Translations under genes and position numbers: made by a program
Assembly: GCF_902459765.1 (NCBI RefSeq)
Contig: NZ_CABPSP010000011.1
Span: 185,705-249,704, forward strand
DNA length: 64,000 nucleotides
Reading direction: 5' to 3'
Source of the DNA: Pandoraea anapnoica
GTDB taxonomy: Bacteria; Pseudomonadota; Gammaproteobacteria; Burkholderiales; Burkholderiaceae
In this document: in pieces, positions 44,734-53,590 of the stretch
Layout: every line of letters starts with the position of its first letter
Position numbering within the stretch: position 1 is the stretch's first letter
The notes under the pieces: generated by a model
Seen by the model: only the letters and a program-made list of their open reading frames with translations
The model's database searches: none
Told to the model about the DNA's origin: nothing

Positions 44734-45810
44734 TCAGTGCTGCGCCGCCAGCCCGGCGAGCAGTGCCTTGTGAAACGCCGCCGGGTCTTGCATCTGCGGG
44801 GCATGCCCCATATCGGGGAATTCGACGAGCGTGGAACCGGGAATTCGGGCGTGCGTCGTTTTGGCCAGCTCGGCGTAGTGCCCGATGCGCGCCTGCACCT
44901 CTGGCGGCGAGAAATCCTTGCCGATGGCGGTGGTGTCCTTGTCACCGATCATCAGCAACGTCGGCACGCGAATCTGTCCGAGTTCGTACACGACCGGCTG
45001 CGTATAGATCATGTCGTAGAGCAACGCCGAATTCCAAGCGACGATGCGCTTGCCCGGACCACGATACATGCCCGCGAGCATCTGCACCCACGGCTCGTAG
45101 CGCTCGCTCCATTGCCCGGCGTAGTACGTCGCTTGCTCATAGCGCCGGATGCCCGGTGCGCTCGTGCGCAACTCGCGGTCGAACCACTCGTCTACCGTCT
45201 TCGACGGCACGCCCATCGCTTTCCAGTCCTCCAGACCGATCGGATTGACGAGCACGAGTTGCTGCGTCTCGTCCGGATACATCAACGCGTAGCGCGCGGC
45301 CAGCATGCCGCCGGTGGAATGGCCGACGACGGTTGCCGTCTTGATGCCCAGCGACGCAAGCAGGGCATGCGTATTGTTCGCCAGTTGCTGGAAGCTGTAT
45401 TGATACTGCGCTGGCTTGCTCGATTTGCAGAAGCCGATCTGATCCGGCGCGATGACGCGATAGCCTGCGCCCGACAGCGTGTCGATCGTCTCCCGCCAGG
45501 TCGCCGCGCAGAAGTTCTTGCCATGCAGCAGCACGACGGTCCGGCCATTCGGCTGCGACGGCTTCACATCGAGATAGGCCATGTGCAGCGGCGTGCGCTG
45601 CGACGTGAAGTCGAAGCGATTGACCGGATACGGATAGTCGAAGCCCTGCAATTCCGGACCGTAAGCGGGACCGGCGTTGCTGTCCGGACTTGCTGCACTC
45701 GCCCCACTCATTGCGACGAGCGAAGTGAAACTGACGAGCGCACCGGCGCGCAGGGTCGCAACGACGTATCGCGACAGACGGTAGATGCACTGGGAAAGCG
45801 ATGAGGGCAT
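44734..45810 (-). CDS. Secreted alpha/beta hydrolase
   Basis: The protein of about 358 residues begins with a signal-like sequence (TLRAGALVSFTSLVAMSGASAA) and contains the alpha/beta hydrolase core: VVLLHGKNFCAATW, APDQIGFCKS, the nucleophile elbow GHSTGGMLAARYAL, the acid in LLMIGDKDTTA and the histidine in DMGHAPQMQDP. It is larger than the hydrolase at 11.6-12.5 kb and of a different subgroup. Start 45810 was chosen for the signal peptide; the frame upstream to 45933 is not credible. The substrate is unknown. It ends 26 bp from the convergent acetyltransferase gene. Confidence 0.9.
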   Translation of the reverse strand: MPSSLSQCIYRLSRYVVATLRAGALVSFTSLVAMSGASAASPDSNAGPAYGPELQGFDYPYPVNRFDFTSQRTPLHMAYLDVKPSQPNGRTVVLLHGKNFCAATWRETIDTLSGAGYRVIAPDQIGFCKSSKPAQYQYSFQQLANNTHALLASLGIKTATVVGHSTGGMLAARYALMYPDETQQLVLVNPIGLEDWKAMGVPSKTVDEWFDRELRTSAPGIRRYEQATYYAGQWSERYEPWVQMLAGMYRGPGKRIVAWNSALLYDMIYTQPVVYELGQIRVPTLLMIGDKDTTAIGKDFSPPEVQARIGHYAELAKTTHARIPGSTLVEFPDMGHAPQMQDPAAFHKALLAGLAAQH

Positions 45811-46621
45811 GAGTCGATGAGTCAATGAGACAGGAAAACGAAGAGGACGAATGCGACTGCGCCGATTCTGCCATGCGACGCGATTTCCCGAAGGGCAGCG
45901 CTGGCGTGGTGCGACATTCGGGGTCAGGTGCAATCGAGCGTCTGCATGTTCGGCGGGGTTTGCACCGATTCCACCAACAATCGCTCTGAATTATTCTCAT
46001 TTGCCCGTTTTCACAAACAAATCGCCGTCATTGAACGCTGACCGAACCCATGCGGCGTCGGCCAAATCCCGCATGATGGGAAAAACAGACGAAAACAGGC
46101 AATCGCGGACGGAAGCCCTGACGAATCGACTGGTGAATACCCATCATTTTTGAGGGGTTATTCAAGACACGTTCTTCACATCTTCAGCAATTTTCCAAAG
46201 CCACCGCGCCTCGCATGTTTCGGTACCCGCAACGCTGTGACGGTGGGTGCTCACACCATAAGTGAGTAAGCGCGAACCCCGCCACGTCTGGCGTTATGGT
46301 ACTTTTTCGACGCTTCAAACGTGCGTATAAGCGAGTCCTCGCTTCGGAAACCAAAAGAATTGTGCAAAACCGGACCGGCGTTATGCCTGTCGCGCATGAC
46401 TGGCATGACTTTGACCTTTTGGGAACGGTTTTCGGGGTGCCGAAAGAAACTCGGTAAAATCCGCAGCGGCATGAGGGATGGGGCGCACGAGGCGCCCTGA
46501 TGCATGCATGACACCTACATCGCGCAGCCTCATGCACGAGCGGTCCGGCGAGACCGGCAACGCTCACCGAAGTCGAAGTACACGGCGCACGCGCCGGCTC
46601 TAGGGAAGACACAAGCATCAG
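45811..46621. other. 811-bp gene-free region between hydrolase and GntR genes
   Basis: No open frame here has protein-like composition, and the stretch 45980-46420 is visibly richer in A+T than its surroundings. Structures seen are a TTTCGG/CCGAAA palindrome at 46430-46445 and a GGGCGC/GCGCCC hairpin at 46481-46497, both upstream of the GntR-type gene. No promoter could be assigned with confidence. A small RNA or a long leader is possible but unproven. Confidence 0.5.
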
Positions 46622-47260
46622 ATGAAAGCGCCCAGCAACCTGATTACCGGTGAAGTGCGGAGCAAGATCCGCGGAATGATTCTCGCTTCGGAGCTCAAGC
46701 CGGGGCAGCGCCTCATCGAGGACGATCTGATTCAATTGCTGGGCGTTGGACGCACTCCGGTGCGCGAAGCGTTGCTGATCCTGCAAGGTGAAGGCTTTAT
46801 CGCCCGTAACCGCGGCTGGGAAGTCCAGGGGGCCGATCATCTGCCCGTGCGCGCCATCTTCGAGAGTCGTATCGCCATCGAATCCGAGACCGCCCGGCTG
46901 GCCGCCCGCAAAATCTCGCCCGAGATGTGCGACGCGCTCGATGCCCTCATCGAACAGATGGAGCCGACGGCCAATCAGCCGCGTCTGGCGCTAAATCGTC
47001 TCAACACGGAATTCCACGACCTGATTGTGAAGGCCGCAGATAACGTCGTGATCGCGCAGTTTCACGAACGTACGCAGTTCTATTACTGGGCGCTGCGCGT
47101 GCCCGTCATGTTCTCGGACGAACAACTGCGCACCACCAATCAGCAGCATCGCGAACTGGTCGCGGCCCTGCGCGCGCATGACGAAGCGCTTGCCGGGCAG
47201 ATCGCCCGCACCCACGTCGAGACAACGATGGACATCGTCGAGCCAGCGCTGCCGCGCTGA
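46622..47260 (+). CDS. GntR family transcriptional regulator (FCD/FadR-like)
   Basis: The 212-residue protein has the GntR winged helix (LITGEVRSKIRGMILASELKPGQRLIEDDLIQLLGVGRTPVREALLILQGEGFI) and an all-helical C-terminal domain (IFESRIAIESETARLAARKISPEMCDALDALIEQM, then LNTEFHDLIVKAAD and HRELVAALRAHDEALAGQIARTHVETTM) as in the FCD group. The family responds to organic acids or their CoA esters. No divergent or co-directional metabolic gene is adjacent, so the target is unclear. It ends 18 bp from the convergent DUF4019 gene. Confidence 0.93.
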   Translation: MKAPSNLITGEVRSKIRGMILASELKPGQRLIEDDLIQLLGVGRTPVREALLILQGEGFIARNRGWEVQGADHLPVRAIFESRIAIESETARLAARKISPEMCDALDALIEQMEPTANQPRLALNRLNTEFHDLIVKAADNVVIAQFHERTQFYYWALRVPVMFSDEQLRTTNQQHRELVAALRAHDEALAGQIARTHVETTMDIVEPALPR

Positions 47261-47278
47261 ATCGCTCAGGCGCTGAAC

Positions 47279-47848
47279 TTAGCGCACTAGATACCCGGCG
47301 ACGCGCCAGCGACCGTCGAGACCGAAGACCATCGTGACCATCTCATGCGCTTCGGCCTTGTGCTCGAACACGGTCCCGTACTGAATCACCACGTACTCCC
47401 CATCCGGTTGCCCGGGCAGCGTGCGGGTAAAGACCGCGTCCAGCGTCTTGCGTGACTTCACCTTCCCCAACGGCCCACGGGCGGCTTGCAGATTCGCGGC
47501 CCAGTCTTCGGCCGAAATCGCCCGCTGAAACACCGGCGCGGCCTGATCCCAGCTTTGTTGCCCACGGTTGATGTCGGCAAGGCCCAACCATAGGTTGGCG
47601 GCTTCGAGCGCCGGGCGCACGTCGCGATTGATGTCGGCCGCCGGGGCCGTGCCGGCCTCGGCACCGCTCGCTGGCGTGGCGAACAACGGCGGTTGCGCGG
47701 CACGGCGCCGCATCGGCTCCTGCTGCGCGTGCACCGAAACGGCGCTCAGTCCGGCGGCCACACCGAGGACAAGCGCGCTCGCGCGAATCGCAACGCGGTG
47801 GCGGGAAAGGAGGGAACGACGGGATGCGTTGAATCGGGTCGTCGGCAT
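47279..47848 (-). CDS. DUF4019 domain-containing exported protein
   Basis: The 189-residue protein has a signal peptide (AIRASALVLGVAAGLSAVSVHAQ). After a disordered, Pro/Arg-rich linker comes a C-terminal domain of about 110 residues: AANLWLGLADINRGQQSWDQAAPVFQRAISAEDWAANLQAARGPLGKVKSRKTLDAVF, then DGEYVVIQYGTVFEHKAEAHEMVTMVFGLDGRWRVAGYLVR. This is the pattern of DUF4019, an uncharacterised domain. It is predicted to be periplasmic. The gene is convergent with the GntR-type gene and divergent from the diguanylate cyclase gene with 134 bp between. Confidence 0.88.
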   Translation of the reverse strand: MPTTRFNASRRSLLSRHRVAIRASALVLGVAAGLSAVSVHAQQEPMRRRAAQPPLFATPASGAEAGTAPAADINRDVRPALEAANLWLGLADINRGQQSWDQAAPVFQRAISAEDWAANLQAARGPLGKVKSRKTLDAVFTRTLPGQPDGEYVVIQYGTVFEHKAEAHEMVTMVFGLDGRWRVAGYLVR

Positions 47849-47982
47849 GGACGAAAATTCCTCGAAGCAGAAATGACTAACCCGGTCATTCTACTGGCGT
47901 CGCCTTCAATGGAATGTAACGCGCGTCGCGGCGTACATTACAATGCTCAACACATGTCAGCCCCCACGCATTGGCCATTGCC

Positions 47983-49161
47983 ATGTTGACGACGTCCCTG
48001 CTCGCGATTACCTCACTGCTCAGCTTCATGATGTTGCTGATCGTGGGTTCCCTGCTACGCTCCCGCGTGGCCGGTGTTCGGGAATGGTCGCTTGCCAATG
48101 TCGCCGTTCTCGTCGCGCTGCCGCTGTTCGCACTGCGTGGCGTCGTTCCCGATTTCCTGTCGATCCCCGTCGCGAACCTGACGCTGGCGGGCGGCTTGCT
48201 GCTCTACTTCGCCGGATGCGCGCGCTTTCTCGGCCGGCGGCCGCACTGGCGCGCGCTGGGGGCGTCGCTCGGCGTTCTCGCGGCGGCAATCCTGTTCTTC
48301 TACTACGGTATCGACAACCCACAGCTGCGCGTGGTGATCGTCTCGGCGTATCACGCGATCTGGCTGCTTGCCGTGTCGGTGATGATCCTGCGTCACGTGC
48401 CGCCGCGCCGTAATCGCTACAACTACTGGCTGACGGCCGCTATGGCAGCCGCGTTCGCCGTGGCACACATCGTGCGGGGCGCGATCTTCGGATGGACGCC
48501 CGCGCCCGGTCCAGACGTGTTCGCACCGACGCTGTTCAACACCATCATGCTGACCATCGGCACAATCGTGATGCCCGCGATGACGATGGGCGCAGTGCTG
48601 ATGATTCACGATGCGATGCTCGCCACGGCCGAAGAAGCCGCCAACCGCGACTATCTGACGGGCGCGCTCTCACGCAAGCATTTCGATCTGCTCGCGCGTC
48701 AGGAGATGGTACGAGCCGTGTCGCGCGGCTGGCCGCTGTCCATCGTCGTTATCGATCTGGATCACTTCAAGTCGATCAACGACACCCACGGTCATGCGGG
48801 TGGCGACACGGTGTTGCGCGAGTTCGTGAAACTGGTGCGCGACAGCCTGCGCGAGGGCGACATCTTCGGGCGGCTCGGCGGCGAGGAGTTCGCGGTGCTC
48901 TTGCCGGGTACCGACACCCCGGGGGCCATTCGTATTGCCGAGCGGCTGCGCACGCAGGCGAGCCGTCATCTGGTGGCGGGACCGTTCGGGGTGTGCCACT
49001 ACACGCTGAGCGGCGGCGTGGCGACGTGGCTCGAACGCGAAAGCCTCGAAGCCCTGTGCATGCGCGCCGACCGGGCACTGTATGCCGCGAAAATCTCGGG
49101 GCGCAATCTCGTGCTCTCCGACGTGCTGCCCAGCGACGAGACGGCGTCCGAAGCAGGCTGA
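47983..49161 (+). CDS. Membrane-anchored diguanylate cyclase (GGDEF)
   Basis: The protein of about 392 residues has six or so membrane segments in residues 1-215 (starting MLTTSLLAITSLLSFMMLLIVGSLL) and then a GGDEF domain. The GGEEF active site is intact (FGRLGGEEFAVLLPG). The allosteric RxxD inhibitory site REGD sits five residues before it, so product feedback inhibition by c-di-GMP is likely. DYLTGALSRKHF and DLDHFKSINDTHGHAGGD complete the domain. Start 47983 (ATG) is preferred to a TTG at 47971. The membrane sensor resembles no domain I can name. Confidence 0.93.
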   Translation: MLTTSLLAITSLLSFMMLLIVGSLLRSRVAGVREWSLANVAVLVALPLFALRGVVPDFLSIPVANLTLAGGLLLYFAGCARFLGRRPHWRALGASLGVLAAAILFFYYGIDNPQLRVVIVSAYHAIWLLAVSVMILRHVPPRRNRYNYWLTAAMAAAFAVAHIVRGAIFGWTPAPGPDVFAPTLFNTIMLTIGTIVMPAMTMGAVLMIHDAMLATAEEAANRDYLTGALSRKHFDLLARQEMVRAVSRGWPLSIVVIDLDHFKSINDTHGHAGGDTVLREFVKLVRDSLREGDIFGRLGGEEFAVLLPGTDTPGAIRIAERLRTQASRHLVAGPFGVCHYTLSGGVATWLERESLEALCMRADRALYAAKISGRNLVLSDVLPSDETASEAG

Positions 49162-49224
49162 CGGCGCGCGCATCCGGAGATGAGGGAGGCGTGCCGTCGC
49201 CGCGCGGACAAAGCGCAAACAGGT

Positions 49225-49929
49225 TCAGGCAAGTTCAGGGAAAAACTCACCGCGCATACGCGCCACGTAAGCCGTCAGATTCGGATGCAGCTCGATCTGG
49301 TTGCGCAACGGCATACGGAACGCTGGCGACATCGCGCCTGAGATGAAGGCGAAAGCGGTGGCGTCGGCACCACAGGGTTTGTCGCCGAAGAAGTAGGGCT
49401 TGTCGCCCAGCATCTGCGCGGCCGCCTGTGCACCGCGCGCTAATATCCGGGTCACTTCCTCAGGCTTGTAACGCCCCGTGCCCTGCCCGTGCAGCGTGTT
49501 GCGGATCTTACGACGAATCACCGCCTGCGCGACCGGACGCACCGGCCACGGAATCGAACGGAAGAACGACGCCGGCCCTTTGGCAAAGTTCTCGTCGTCG
49601 CACCAGCGTGCCTGCACGACATACCAGTAGAAGTGATCCTCCAGCGCCTTCTCGAACATCCACGCCGCGCCTCGCTGCTCGGGCGTCAGATTCGCGTCGA
49701 AGTCGAACCCGTACTTCTGCTCGATGTGCAACCGGATCAGCGTTGAGTCCGCGATGATCTCGCCAGCGTCCTCGATATAAGGCAGCTTGCCCTTCGGCGC
49801 GCGCCGAAAGCCGCCACGGTCAGTACGGTACGGCACCCCGGCGAGCTTGAGCAGCATCTCCGCCTTGACGACGAACGGACTTGCATCGGGCAGCCCGAAT
49901 GCGGGGCCGAAGGTTTGCAGTGTCAACAT
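49225..49929 (-). CDS. Glutathione S-transferase family protein
   Basis: The 234-residue protein has an N-terminal thioredoxin-like GST domain (LTLQTFGPAFGLPDASPFVVKAEMLLKLAGVPYRTDRGGFRRAPKGKLPYIEDAGEIIADSTLIRLHIEQKYG) and a helical C-terminal domain (KPYFFGDKPCGADATAFAFISGAM). The residues KGKLPYI and ADST are the glutathione-binding turn regions of the family. The text is close to the metaxin-like bacterial GST group. It is divergent from the SOS-boxed operon with 168 bp between. The substrate is unknown. Confidence 0.92.
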   Translation of the reverse strand: MLTLQTFGPAFGLPDASPFVVKAEMLLKLAGVPYRTDRGGFRRAPKGKLPYIEDAGEIIADSTLIRLHIEQKYGFDFDANLTPEQRGAAWMFEKALEDHFYWYVVQARWCDDENFAKGPASFFRSIPWPVRPVAQAVIRRKIRNTLHGQGTGRYKPEEVTRILARGAQAAAQMLGDKPYFFGDKPCGADATAFAFISGAMSPAFRMPLRNQIELHPNLTAYVARMRGEFFPELA

Positions 49930-50051
49930 CGGAGGCGTGCTCCTGTGCGAGAAGAATGGCGCAGAGTATTACACGACGGAACCGCCGCGACGAGCCTGTC
50001 CCTATCCCCGCTGTCTTCACCGTGTTCACGGTCCGGACTCGTGGCGTGCAC

Positions 50052-50069
50052 ACTGTGATTTTATACAGT
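50052..50069 (+). promoter_or_regulatory. LexA-type SOS box
   Basis: ACTGT-GATTTTAT-ACAGT is a symmetric match to the LexA consensus CTG-N10-CAG with five-base perfect arms and an AT-rich middle. It lies 29 bp upstream of the first gene of a nuclease operon and overlaps TATACA and GTATCAT, which could be -10 sequences. The box sits nearer to the plus-strand operon than to the divergent GST gene (123 bp), so it most likely controls the operon. Confidence 0.85.
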
Positions 50070-50097
50070 ATCATGTCCTCCAATCGAGGAACATCTC

Positions 50098-50565
50098 ATG
50101 GAAACCATCGACTGGGATCAACTGGCGCTGAGCGCCGCCGAGCGCGACCTTGCGAGCATCGTCCGCGAGATCGCCGCGCGCTATGCGCAGCAACGTCTGA
50201 CGGTCGTCGCGCCAGGCGACATCGTACCGCTCGACTGGCGCACGCTGGTCGCGATTGCCGACGAAGCGGAAGCGGATATCGGACTTCAGGCACGGCACGA
50301 GCCGTGGGTGCTTGCTCGCCTGCTGCGTCTGCCTGGCGACGAGGCGCTGCGCCGCGATGGCGAGTTGCCGTCGCTTGACGCGGCCGTCGATCTGCAATGG
50401 CCCGACGCCCCGGCACCTGCCGTCTTTCGTGCCATCGTCGCCACATTCGCCTCGCTCGCCGACGACGAACTGACGGCACAGGAGGCCGCTGCCCCATCGT
50501 TCATGGCTAGGACTTCGTCGCTGCTGTCAAGCGCCCCTGTCGGTGGTTCGGCGTGTGCGGCCTGA
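50098..50565 (+). CDS. Uncharacterised 155-residue protein under the SOS box
   Basis: I do not recognise the family. The protein is acidic and mostly helical, with ERDLASIVREIAARYAQQRLTVVAPGDIVPLDWRTLVAIADEAEADIGL as its most regular stretch. The last 25 residues are Ser/Ala-rich and may be disordered. There is no signal peptide, membrane segment or clear DNA-binding motif. It is preceded by AGGAACATCTC and the LexA-type box, and followed after 37 bp by the exonuclease/GIY-YIG nuclease gene, so it is probably a damage-induced partner of that nuclease. Confidence 0.75.
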   Translation: METIDWDQLALSAAERDLASIVREIAARYAQQRLTVVAPGDIVPLDWRTLVAIADEAEADIGLQARHEPWVLARLLRLPGDEALRRDGELPSLDAAVDLQWPDAPAPAVFRAIVATFASLADDELTAQEAAAPSFMARTSSLLSSAPVGGSACAA

Positions 50566-50602
50566 GCGCTGAGTCGGGCGCACCGGAAACGAGGTCCTGC
50601 AA

Positions 50603-52228
50603 GTGTTCGAGAACGTGATCGAAGACGCCGATACCGTAGCCATCCCGCCTGAAGGGATCGATCCGGATGCACTCGCCCGTTCGCTGCCCGCACCGATGGT
50701 CTTCGTCGATCTGGAGACGACCGGGGGGAATGCGCTTGAGGACCGCATCACCGAAATCGGCGTGGTCGAAGTCGGCCCCCATGGCATTGAGCAGTGGAGC
50801 ACGCTGCTCGACCCCGCCGAGCCGATCCCGCCCTTCATTCAGAAGCTGACGGGCATTACCAACGAGATGGTGCGCGGACAGCCCTCTTTCGGCATGCTCG
50901 CGCAAGGGCTGGCAGAGCGTCTGCACGGCAAGCTGTTCGTCGCCCACAACGCCCGCTTCGATTACGGCTTTCTCAAGAACGAATTCCGCCGCGCAGGCAT
51001 CGGTTTTCAGGCGGATGTCCTGTGCACGGTGCGTCTGTCGCGCTTGTTGTTTCCCTCGGCCGCCCGGCATGGGCTGGACGCGCTGATTGCCCGCTTCGGC
51101 CTCGCACCGCAAGGCCGTCACCGCGCACTGGCCGACGCCGATCTGCTCTGGCAGTTCTGGCAAAAACTCCACACGCTCTATACGCCCGACCTGATCGGAC
51201 AAGCGGTGCAACGCGTGACGAAGCGGTCGAGCCAACCGCCGCAACTGCCGGACGAAGCCATCGACGCGCTGCCCGACAGCCCCGGCGTCTATCTCTTCTA
51301 TGGCGAAGGCGACACGCTGCTGTACGTCGGCAAGAGCGTAGACGTTCGCGCGCGCGTGCGCTCGCACTTCTCCAGCGATCATCTGGTCGCCAAGGACCTG
51401 CGCATCTCGCAGGAAATCCGGCGCGTCGAAGTGCGGCGCACGGTCGGAGAACTTGGCGCGCTGTTGCTTGAATCGCAGTTGGTCAAACAGTTGCAGCCGG
51501 TGCACAACCGGATGCTGCGCCGTTCCGCAAGTCTCTACAGTTGGCAGTTGGCGCAGGAAAGCGACACGCCGCAGTTGGTAAGCGCAAAGACGGTGGACTT
51601 TTCCGGTGCCGAATCGCTGTATGGCACGTTCTCGTCGCGCAACGGTGCGGAGAGCGCGTTGCGTGCGCTGGCCGACGAGCATCGTCTATGTTGCGCGCAG
51701 TTGGGGCTGGAGAAGGTCGCGAAGGGGCGTCCTTGCTTCGGCTATCAGGTCAAACGTTGCGACGGCGTATGCGTGGGCGAAGCGCCACGGTCGGACCACA
51801 CGGAGCGCACGCGCGAAGCCCTCGCGACGCTGCAACTCGAAACGTGGCCCTACGACGGCCCCATCGCCATCGAAGAGCGTGGGGACAACAACGTCGAATA
51901 CCACGTCATCGACCGGTGGCAGTATCTGGGCAGCGTTGCGTCACGCGATGCGTTGGACGCGCTGGTCGACAACATGCCTGCCGCGACGGGCTTCGACCCC
52001 GACATCTACCGCTTGCTGGGTCGACGTCTTGCTGCCTCACGGAATGCAGAATCCACGGCCCCCGCCCCGTTGACGGTGCTGAACCTCACCCGACCGGCGT
52101 TTCGTCTTAGCCACGTCGAGCGGCCCGACGCCGCGCCCAAAAAAGTACGAAGTGTGGCGCTTTTGCGTCGCCGTCAGCCGCGTCCTGAAGATCCTGACCA
52201 GCTTCGGCTGCCGTTCGACGTCCGGTAA
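50603..52228 (+). CDS. Fused DnaQ-like exonuclease and GIY-YIG (Cho/UvrC-like) nuclease
   Basis: The 541-residue protein starts with GTG (GAGG upstream). Residues 30-205 are a DEDDh 3'-5' exonuclease: VFVDLETTGGNALEDRITEIGVV (the DxE site), later FVAHNARFDYGFLKNEF and GRHRALADADLLWQFW (HxxxxxD). Residues 225-305 are a GIY-YIG domain: LPDSPGVYLFYGEGDTLLYVGKSVDVRARVRSHFS with Arg and the later ELGALLLESQLVKQLQPVHNRML (the Glu). The rest matches the Cho/UvrC-like tail, including GYQVKRCDGVCVG. Cho makes 3' incisions in nucleotide excision repair, and the fused exonuclease could trim the product. The LexA box predicts DNA-damage induction. Confidence 0.93.
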   Translation: MFENVIEDADTVAIPPEGIDPDALARSLPAPMVFVDLETTGGNALEDRITEIGVVEVGPHGIEQWSTLLDPAEPIPPFIQKLTGITNEMVRGQPSFGMLAQGLAERLHGKLFVAHNARFDYGFLKNEFRRAGIGFQADVLCTVRLSRLLFPSAARHGLDALIARFGLAPQGRHRALADADLLWQFWQKLHTLYTPDLIGQAVQRVTKRSSQPPQLPDEAIDALPDSPGVYLFYGEGDTLLYVGKSVDVRARVRSHFSSDHLVAKDLRISQEIRRVEVRRTVGELGALLLESQLVKQLQPVHNRMLRRSASLYSWQLAQESDTPQLVSAKTVDFSGAESLYGTFSSRNGAESALRALADEHRLCCAQLGLEKVAKGRPCFGYQVKRCDGVCVGEAPRSDHTERTREALATLQLETWPYDGPIAIEERGDNNVEYHVIDRWQYLGSVASRDALDALVDNMPAATGFDPDIYRLLGRRLAASRNAESTAPAPLTVLNLTRPAFRLSHVERPDAAPKKVRSVALLRRRQPRPEDPDQLRLPFDVR

Positions 52229-52609
52229 CACCCCACGCGTCGCACACGCGGCATCGTCACCGGAATTGCGACGCGCCCCCTCGTCTTAAGCGACGAGACG
52301 AAAAACCCCACGTCCGGCATGCCCAATCGGCTGAAGCGGCACGCTGTCGTCTCACCCGGCGAGACGCTTCCCAAGGCCTTCCGGCCCGCTCAATTTCTTT
52401 TCCCCCTTGCGTCACCTAGGCAAAACCCTCCTTTGCACTTCGGGTCATGAGCATATAAATATTAAGTATTTGCAAGACGCATGCTGTAGGTCGAAGAATA
52501 CGCAATCCGAATACAACAGGTTGCGGTATCGGCGGCCCTGGCGTCGTCGATGACCGGAGAGGGCGCGCGTAGGGGTACGTGCGCCGTTCTCATCCCCACA
52601 CCGAGCCAG
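52229..52609. other. Intergenic region with short palindromes upstream of the LysR operon
   Basis: These 381 bp hold CTCGTC/GACGAG (about 52291-52308) and GTCTC/GAGAC (about 52349-52365) hairpins past the nuclease gene. An AT-rich patch follows with AAATA-TTAAG-TATTT (52457-52471). The latter is a T-N11-A-like candidate for LysR binding. No further gene is visible; the LysR start codon is taken as 52610 because upstream residues are not LysR-like. Confidence 0.4.
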
Positions 52610-53590
52610 ATGGAATTACGCCAACTCGAAGCCTTTGCGGCGGTCATGTCGACCGGCAGCATCACTGCGGCCGGACGTCTGCTCGGGCGCTCGCAACCTG
52701 CCATCACCCGCATGATTCAGGAGCTCGAAGCCGAGATCGGCTACGCCCTGTTCACGCGCAGCGGCCCTCGCGTCACGCCCACGGAACAAGGCTTTCTCCT
52801 GTTTGAAGACGTCGAGCACGTGCTCGCCGGTTTGCAGCAGATTCGCGCCCGTGCCGACGAGATCGCGCGCGGTCAGACCCGCCCGTTGCACGTTGCCGCC
52901 ACCTCAGCGCTGGCCGCCGGGCTGGTGCCCGCCGCGCTCGCGTTGCCCAGCCTCGCCCACGATGCCCAACAGATTCAGATGCGCAGCACGTCGCCTGAGC
53001 AGGTCGTGCATGCCGTGCTGACCGGCGCAGCCGACATCGGCGTGACCAGCCTGCCGCTGGAGCATCGTGGCATCGTCGTGCACTGGATCGGCGAATCGGC
53101 CTGCGTGGCAGCCGTGCGCAGCGACGACCCGCTGGCCCGTCATGACCGTCTGCCGCTGGCCGAGTGCGCCGGACGTCGCATCATCACCATGCAGAATCCG
53201 TATCGTCTGCGCCGACGCCTCGATCAGGCGTTCTCGCAGGCGGGTGTCGCACCGGCCGGTCTCATCGAGACGAATGCGTCGATCAATGCAATGACCGCCG
53301 TACGCGCTGGCCTCGGCGTGGCCGTTCTCGAACCGGTGACGGCCTACGGTCTGCCGCTGGCCGACGTCGCTGTGCGGCCTATCGACGCCGACATTCCGTT
53401 CTTCTTTGGCGTCATCACACGCGACGCCCGTGCGCCGTCCCCCGCCGCCCTCGCCCTCGTCGATGCGTTGGCTGACGCCGCCCGTGCGCTGCTGCCTGAT
53501 TTCGTACAACGCGCCGCCACCGAACACGCTCAAGTCTTGCAGTCGCTCTACGGCGACTTGCCCGCTCCCAAGGAAGCTCAGTCGTCATGA
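52610..53590 (+). CDS. LysR family transcriptional regulator
   Basis: The 326-residue protein has the LysR HTH (MELRQLEAFAAVMSTGSITAAGRLLGRSQPAITRMIQELEAEIGYALFTRSGPRVTPTEQG) and an effector domain (PLHVAATSALAAGLVPAALALPSL, and AGLGVAVLEPVTAYGLPLADVAVRPID). It is the first gene of the long operon and its stop overlaps the start of the next gene (ATGA). A LysR gene in the same direction and translationally coupled to its targets is less common than the divergent layout. It probably controls the transporter and oxidoreductase genes that follow. Confidence 0.93.
   Translation: MELRQLEAFAAVMSTGSITAAGRLLGRSQPAITRMIQELEAEIGYALFTRSGPRVTPTEQGFLLFEDVEHVLAGLQQIRARADEIARGQTRPLHVAATSALAAGLVPAALALPSLAHDAQQIQMRSTSPEQVVHAVLTGAADIGVTSLPLEHRGIVVHWIGESACVAAVRSDDPLARHDRLPLAECAGRRIITMQNPYRLRRRLDQAFSQAGVAPAGLIETNASINAMTAVRAGLGVAVLEPVTAYGLPLADVAVRPIDADIPFFFGVITRDARAPSPAALALVDALADAARALLPDFVQRAATEHAQVLQSLYGDLPAPKEAQSS

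Noticed and set aside
45851-46153. 100-codon plus-strand frame in the gap upstream of the GntR gene
   Set aside because: It overlaps the signal-peptide end region of the hydrolase gene, lacks a ribosome-binding site and looks like random translation.
46184-46840. 218-codon minus-strand frame opposite the GntR gene start
   Set aside because: It runs antisense through the GntR HTH coding region and has no protein-like composition.
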